DNA of 64,000 bases from an uncultured Alcaligenaceae bacterium (GTDB lineage: Bacteria; Pseudomonadota; Gammaproteobacteria; Burkholderiales; Burkholderiaceae_B), in the NCBI GenBank assembly GCA_937896225.1, contig CALBMZ010000063.1, positions 1 to 64,000 on the forward strand, written 5' to 3'. Positions 59,429 through 64,000 of the stretch are shown piece by piece. The notes beneath the pieces were generated by a model. It worked only from the letters and a program-made list of their open reading frames with translations, ran no database searches and was not told the DNA's origin. Position 1 is the stretch's first letter. Each line of letters opens with the position of its first letter. Made by a program: the position numbers and the translations under genes.

Positions 59429-60076
59429 ATGACACAGCATACCGCACCTACACTTCGATCTCATCTTCGTGAAGCCCGCAAAAAGATTACAGCTGCAGAT
59501 CATCAACGAGGCAGCTTACTCATTCGAGCACGCTTATTTACGTGGTTAGCCGTCACCCGAGACCAAGCGATCAGGGCTCAAACGCCTGTGCCGAAAATTG
59601 TCGCTGTTTTTTGGCCACTGGCTGATGAACCCGACTTGACGCCTCTGATTGAGAAATGGTTGCATGATGAAGACTTGCCCGCCATTGAAGTGGTTTTACC
59701 CGTTGTGGTGGCTAATGATGCGCCCCTTGCGTTCTACCCTTACAACTCACTCACTGTACTTAAACCCGATCAATTTGGCGTCATGGCCCCTGAGCCGATC
59801 GACGGGCAAACCTTGCGCATACCCGACGTTGTGCTGGTGCCCACATTAGGTTTCACCCAGCAAGGCGACAGAATTGGTTATGGAAAAGGGTTTTACGACC
59901 GAACCTTGTCTCAGTTAAGACAACAAAACCCTAAAATAGTTGCAATTGGTATTGCTTGGAATGAGGGAAACATTGAAGCTTTCGAACCAAGCTATCAACC
60001 TGCGCCACACGACTTTCGGTTAAATTATGTATTAACGCCAACTCATTGGTGGCCCGCCAAGCCGACAAGCGCTTAA
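59429..60076 (+). CDS. 5-formyltetrahydrofolate cyclo-ligase
   Basis: LREARKKITAADHQRGSLLI, PTLGFTQQGDRIGYGKGFYDRTLSQLR. Confidence 0.93.
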   Translation: MTQHTAPTLRSHLREARKKITAADHQRGSLLIRARLFTWLAVTRDQAIRAQTPVPKIVAVFWPLADEPDLTPLIEKWLHDEDLPAIEVVLPVVVANDAPLAFYPYNSLTVLKPDQFGVMAPEPIDGQTLRIPDVVLVPTLGFTQQGDRIGYGKGFYDRTLSQLRQQNPKIVAIGIAWNEGNIEAFEPSYQPAPHDFRLNYVLTPTHWWPAKPTSA

Positions 60077-60087
60077 GCAGTCATCAC

Positions 60088-60954
60088 CTAAGCCGTCAAG
60101 CCACGCCAAATCGCCAGTGTCGGCTCAATTTGATTCAATGTGTAAAAGTGCAAACCCGGGGCATCATTTTCAAGCAAGGTTTGGCACATTTCAGTCACCA
60201 CATCGGTGCCAAAAGCACGAATTGATTCGCGATCGTCACCATACTCAGCCAACCGAAGCCGTATCCAACGGGGCACCTCAGCGCCACACATTTCAGAAAA
60301 TCGCATGAGCTGATTATGGTTAGTAATGGGCATAATGCCCGGCACAATGGGTACCGTTACACCCAATTTGACGGCACGGTCAACAAAGTCAAAATACGCG
60401 TCCGCGTTATAAAAATACTGCGTAATGGCGGCATTTGCACCGGCATTTACTTTGTTAATGAAATGAACCATATCTTGTGTCGGTTTCGAAGATTGAGGGT
60501 GCATTTCGGGGTAAGCCGCGACCTCAATGTGAAACCAATCACCACTATGTTGGCGAATCAAAGCAACCAATTCGTTGGCATGCGACAAGGCGTTAATACC
60601 CGACAAAACCCCCATACCAGAGGGCAAGTCGCCACGCAGGGCCACAATTCGTCGCACACCCTGCTCGCGATAATGATCAAGCAAACCCTTGAGTTCAGAT
60701 TGAGTTGAACCCATGCAAGACAAATGCGGCGCCGCTTCAAACCCTAAACTTTTAAGGGCTGAAACCGTTTCAATGGTGCCATCACGAGTCGACCCGCCTG
60801 CACCAAACGTCACGCTTACGTAGGCTGGGTTCATCACAGATAATGCTTGCACTGTCAGGGCTAAGCGTTTTTGGCCTTCGGCATCTCGAGGTGGAAAAAA
60901 CTCAAGGCTCAAAGATTGGGCACTGGGTGCATGCACCGTATCAAGTGAGGTCAT
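60088..60954 (-). CDS. metF: Methylenetetrahydrofolate reductase
   Basis: LSLEFFPPRDAEGQKRL, VSVTFGAGGSTRDGT, RIVALRGDLPSG, ITQYFYNADAYFDFVDRA. ATG 60954 overlaps the upstream stop. Confidence 0.95.
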   Translation of the reverse strand: MTSLDTVHAPSAQSLSLEFFPPRDAEGQKRLALTVQALSVMNPAYVSVTFGAGGSTRDGTIETVSALKSLGFEAAPHLSCMGSTQSELKGLLDHYREQGVRRIVALRGDLPSGMGVLSGINALSHANELVALIRQHSGDWFHIEVAAYPEMHPQSSKPTQDMVHFINKVNAGANAAITQYFYNADAYFDFVDRAVKLGVTVPIVPGIMPITNHNQLMRFSEMCGAEVPRWIRLRLAEYGDDRESIRAFGTDVVTEMCQTLLENDAPGLHFYTLNQIEPTLAIWRGLTA

Positions 60955-61292
60955 GATTGAAAAATTAAAGCCGAGAATATTGTTGAGATAATGCTGTAAA
61001 AAATAGCGCCCAACACAGCCCACCAAAAGCCTTCAACTTGAAAGCCTTTTAAGATGGAACCGGCAAACCAAAACACTAAAGCGTTGAGCACAAATAAAAA
61101 TAATCCAAGTGTCACGATGGTGATCGGTAGCGTCAGCAGAATCAACACAGGCTTGACCAAAGCATTGAGTAACCCCAACACTAAAGCTGCAAGCATGGCC
61201 GAACCAAAACTGGCCACCACAATGCCTGGCAAAATGTAAGCCACAGCAAGTAATGCAACGGCATTTAATAACCAGACGACGATCAACATCAT
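60951..61292 (-). CDS. Phage holin family IV/YvlD-like small membrane protein
   Basis: WLLNAVALLAVAYILPGIVVASFGSAMLAALVLGLLNALVKPVLILLTLPITIVTLGLFLFVLNALVFWFAGSIL. Confidence 0.9.
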   Translation of the reverse strand: MMLIVVWLLNAVALLAVAYILPGIVVASFGSAMLAALVLGLLNALVKPVLILLTLPITIVTLGLFLFVLNALVFWFAGSILKGFQVEGFWWAVLGAIFYSIISTIFSALIFQS

Positions 61293-61320
61293 GACAAAAT
61301 TCCTAGATCAAGAAAGCAAC

Positions 61321-62736
61321 TTAATAACGGTATGTTTCAGGCTTGTAAGGGCCTTCTTGTTGAACGCTGATGTAAGCCGCTTGTTGTGCAGTCAATTCAG
61401 TCAAGTTTGCATTGATTTTTTTCAAATGCAGACGCGCCACTTTTTCGTCAAGATGCTTAGGCAAGACATATACCTGACCTGATGTGTACGCTTCGTTACG
61501 TGAAAATAGCTCGATCTGTGCAATCGTTTGATTGGTAAACGATGATGACATCACAAACGATGGATGACCTGTGCCGCAGCCTAGGTTAACCAAACGACCG
61601 CGTGCCAACAAAATGATGCGCTTACCGTCAGGGAAAATAACGTGATCGACCTGAGGCTTAATTTCTTCCCATTGGAAGTCTTCAATGCCAACAACGTCTA
61701 TCTCGTTGTCGAAGTGACCGATGTTACAAACGATGGCTTGGTCTTTCATACGCATCATATGATCTTTAGTGATCACATGGTAGTTACCCGTTGCGGTGAC
61801 AAAAATGTCAGCCTTATCGCACGCTTCTTCCATCGTGACAACTTTAAAGCCTTCCATTGCAGCTTGCAGGGCGCAAATAGGATCAACTTCTGTGACCCAA
61901 ACTTGAGCGCGCAAAGCGGCCAAAGCTTGTGCTGAACCTTTACCCACGTCGCCGTAGCCGCAAACAACAGCCACTTTACCGGCAATCATCACATCGGTAG
62001 CACGCTTAATGGCGTCAACCAACGACTCACGGCAACCGTACAAGTTATCAAACTTTGATTTGGTCACTGCATCATTCACGTTAATAGCAGCAAACGCGAG
62101 TTCGCCACGTTTTGACATTTGATACAAGCGATGTACCCCAGTGGTGGTTTCTTCAGTCACACCTTTAATGTGTGCCAAACGCACTGAATACCACTTAGGG
62201 TCACGCTTCAAGGTTGCCTTAATGGCGGTGAATAAAGAAATTTCTTCCTCTGATGTCGGGTGATCTAATACGGTGATGTCGCTTTCAGCTTTGGTACCGA
62301 GGTGCAGTAACAAGGTTGCGTCGCCACCATCATCTAAAATCATGTTGGCGTAATGCCCGTTCGGCCAATCAAAAATACGGTGGGTATATTCCCAGTACTC
62401 GTCAAGCGTTTCGCCTTTTTTGGCAAATACAGGCGTACCACCAGCAGCAATTGCGGCGGCAGCATGGTCTTGGGTTGAATAAATGTTGCATGATGCCCAA
62501 CGTACTTCTGCACCTAAGGCTTCTAAAGTTTGAATCAGCACAGCGGTTTGAATGGTCATGTGCAAGCTGCCTGTAATGCGGGCACCTTTCAAAGGTTGCG
62601 TTAACGCAAACTCTTCACGCACGGCCATTAAGCCTGGCATTTCGGTTTCTGCAATGGCGATTTCGCGATGACCAAACTCAGCTTGGGCCATGTCGGCAAC
62701 GATGAAATCTGTGAATTTATCTTTTACTGCGTTCAT
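61321..62736 (-). CDS. ahcY: Adenosylhomocysteinase
   Basis: [90 protein letters not shown] 62736. Confidence 0.97.
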   Translation of the reverse strand: MNAVKDKFTDFIVADMAQAEFGHREIAIAETEMPGLMAVREEFALTQPLKGARITGSLHMTIQTAVLIQTLEALGAEVRWASCNIYSTQDHAAAAIAAGGTPVFAKKGETLDEYWEYTHRIFDWPNGHYANMILDDGGDATLLLHLGTKAESDITVLDHPTSEEEISLFTAIKATLKRDPKWYSVRLAHIKGVTEETTTGVHRLYQMSKRGELAFAAINVNDAVTKSKFDNLYGCRESLVDAIKRATDVMIAGKVAVVCGYGDVGKGSAQALAALRAQVWVTEVDPICALQAAMEGFKVVTMEEACDKADIFVTATGNYHVITKDHMMRMKDQAIVCNIGHFDNEIDVVGIEDFQWEEIKPQVDHVIFPDGKRIILLARGRLVNLGCGTGHPSFVMSSSFTNQTIAQIELFSRNEAYTSGQVYVLPKHLDEKVARLHLKKINANLTELTAQQAAYISVQQEGPYKPETYRY

Positions 62737-62778
62737 ATCGGTAGGCTCCGTAAAGTAACAAGCCAAAAGCGATATGTA

Positions 62779-62793
62779 GGTGAGGGTCTCACC
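62779..62793 (-). promoter_or_regulatory. GGTGAG-ACC-CTCACC hairpin downstream of the SAH aptamer; candidate expression platform
   Basis: Perfect 6-bp inverted repeat between aptamer and ahcY start; the GGTGAG arm is also complementary to CTCACC at the 3' end of the aptamer (62817-62822). Confidence 0.5.
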
Positions 62794-62811
62794 GCAATCG
62801 CCATTTGGCAC

Positions 62812-62936
62812 GACTGGGTGAGCGCGGTTGTGGCCGGTATAAACCGACATCACGAACGCCTAATGAGCCTGGCAAACGGGCTTGTGGGGCACTATGGCAC
62901 ACAAGGTTTGTCGCAACGCTCCTCAAGAGGCGGGTA
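62812..62936 (-). ncRNA. SAH riboswitch aptamer upstream of ahcY
   Basis: Reverse strand reads CCCGCCTCTTGAGGAGCGTTGCGACAAACC...GCCAGGCTCATTAGGCG...ACAACCGCGCTCACCCAG, resembling the SAH riboswitch core (GAGGAGCGYUGC, CAGGCUC, CGCUCAC) in its usual position before ahcY. Confidence 0.9.
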
Positions 62937-62941
62937 CTGCT

Positions 62942-62971
62942 AGTATAAATAAAAACTATTAAATATTGTAA
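62942..62971 (-). promoter_or_regulatory. Sigma70-like promoter for the riboswitch-ahcY transcript (TTACAA-18-TATACT)
   Basis: On the minus strand TTACAA (62971-62966) and TATACT (62947-62942) place the start close to the 5' end of the aptamer. Confidence 0.55.
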
Positions 62972-62977
62972 CGGTTT

Positions 62978-63217
62978 TTACCTTTTAGGAAAACCTTGAC
63001 TCAAAATACGATCCCAAACGGCATCTTTTTCTTCAGGTGTCATAAACACCCAGTTTGAAACTTCCATGACGGTACGACCGCAACCCCTACAAACATCGTC
63101 AAATAAGGTTGAACAAATGGCGACGCAGGGTGAATCAGCTAAGCCCCGTTGGGGCAAAGCGGGCTGCAGGGAGGCGGGGGTAGCGACAGGTTCATTTTTC
63201 ATACGTAAGCGTAGCAC
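62978..63217 (-). CDS. DUF1289 family small Cys-containing protein
   Basis: SPCVAICSTLFDDVCRGCGRTVMEVSNWVFMTPEEKDAVWDRIL. Confidence 0.9.
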   Translation of the reverse strand: MLRLRMKNEPVATPASLQPALPQRGLADSPCVAICSTLFDDVCRGCGRTVMEVSNWVFMTPEEKDAVWDRILSQGFPKR

Positions 63218-63239
63218 CCGAAGGCGCTACTGTGCTGAA

Positions 63240-64000
63240 TTACACCGCTTTCTTTAGGGTTGCCGCTTTGTCGGTCGCTTCCCATGAAAACTCAGGCTCG
63301 TTACGACCAAAATGGCCATAAGCGGCAGTTTTTGTGTAAATAGGGCGTAACAAATCAAGCATGTTAACAATGCCGCGTGGGCGCAAGTCGAAATGCTCAC
63401 GCACCAATTTAGCCAATTGCTCGTCAGGCACAACGCCAGTGCCTTCAGTGTAAACCGTAATGTTGATAGGCTCTGCCACGCCAATGGCATAGCTCACTTG
63501 CACCTGGCACTGCGTCGCCAAACCTGCAGCCACAATGTTTTTAGCCACATAACGAGCAGCATACGCGGCTGAACGGTCAACCTTTGAGGGGTCTTTACCT
63601 GAGAACGCACCGCCACCGTGGGGGCAAGCACCACCATAAGTATCAACAATAATTTTACGGCCCGTTAAACCGCAATCACCCTGTGGGCCACCAATGACAA
63701 ATCGCCCCGTTGGGTTGATCAAAAACTTAGTTTGGGGGGTCAACAAACCATCAGGAAAGCTGGGGCGAATGATGTCTTCTATCACCGCTTCGCGAATCGC
63801 TAACTGTGAAATTTCAGGGGCATGCTGTGTCGACAAAACAACCGTATCGACTTCAACGGGCTTGCCATTGACGTAGCGAAAGGTGACCTGTGACTTGGCA
63901 TCAGGGCGCAACCAAGGCAGGCGACCGTCTTTACGCAACTCGCTTTGACGCTGCACCAAACGGTGCGAAAACCAAATTGGAGCAGGCATCAAGTCGGGGG
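63240..64000 (-). CDS. metK: S-adenosylmethionine synthetase (5' end outside window)
   Basis: [103 protein letters not shown]. Frame is open to the window edge. Confidence 0.97.
   Translation of the reverse strand, partial: PDLMPAPIWFSHRLVQRQSELRKDGRLPWLRPDAKSQVTFRYVNGKPVEVDTVVLSTQHAPEISQLAIREAVIEDIIRPSFPDGLLTPQTKFLINPTGRFVIGGPQGDCGLTGRKIIVDTYGGACPHGGGAFSGKDPSKVDRSAAYAARYVAKNIVAAGLATQCQVQVSYAIGVAEPINITVYTEGTGVVPDEQLAKLVREHFDLRPRGIVNMLDLLRPIYTKTAAYGHFGRNEPEFSWEATDKAATLKKAV

Noticed and set aside
1-64000. CRISPR array, prophage, toxin-antitoxin or restriction system
   Set aside because: No spaced direct repeats and no recognisable nuclease, integrase, methylase or antitoxin proteins in the ORF set.

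Overview
The window is about 64 kb of densely coding, moderate-GC chromosome. It is probably from a betaproteobacterium of the Burkholderiales, judging by the dprA, mltA-apaG-rpe-trpE, trpGDC, ung and metK/ahcY/metF content. That assignment is inference; no marker gene search was run. I saw no rRNA, tRNA, CRISPR array, prophage or transposase. Housekeeping blocks flank a ~23 kb catabolic block (about 21.7-44.7 kb). This block carries isobutyryl/valine genes (acyl-CoA dehydrogenase, mmsB, enoyl-CoA hydratase, mmsA), a leucine/isovalerate liu operon, and a LIV-type ABC importer whose genes are split to the two ends of the block. It also carries two acyl-CoA ligases, a MerR (LiuR-like) regulator and a Crp/Fnr regulator. 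The block lies between trpE and trpGDC, genes that are usually adjacent in this lineage. Main second-look items: (1) an azurin-fold protein that has lost two type-1 copper ligands (Cys->Ser, His->Gln), next to an intact PCu(A)C chaperone; (2) the split trp operon; (3) the circularly permuted importer cluster and the hypothesis that the block takes up and activates branched-chain carboxylates; (4) a shared 18-bp TTGTC-N8-GACAA palindrome at the two divergent promoters of the block; (5) two adjacent heptanucleotide tandem repeats; (6) an SAH riboswitch in front of ahcY with a readable candidate expression platform; (7) gene decay around the lrp locus (TRAP dctP remnant, internally shortened dadA). 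All family assignments were made by reading motifs and protein sequence; no database search was run.
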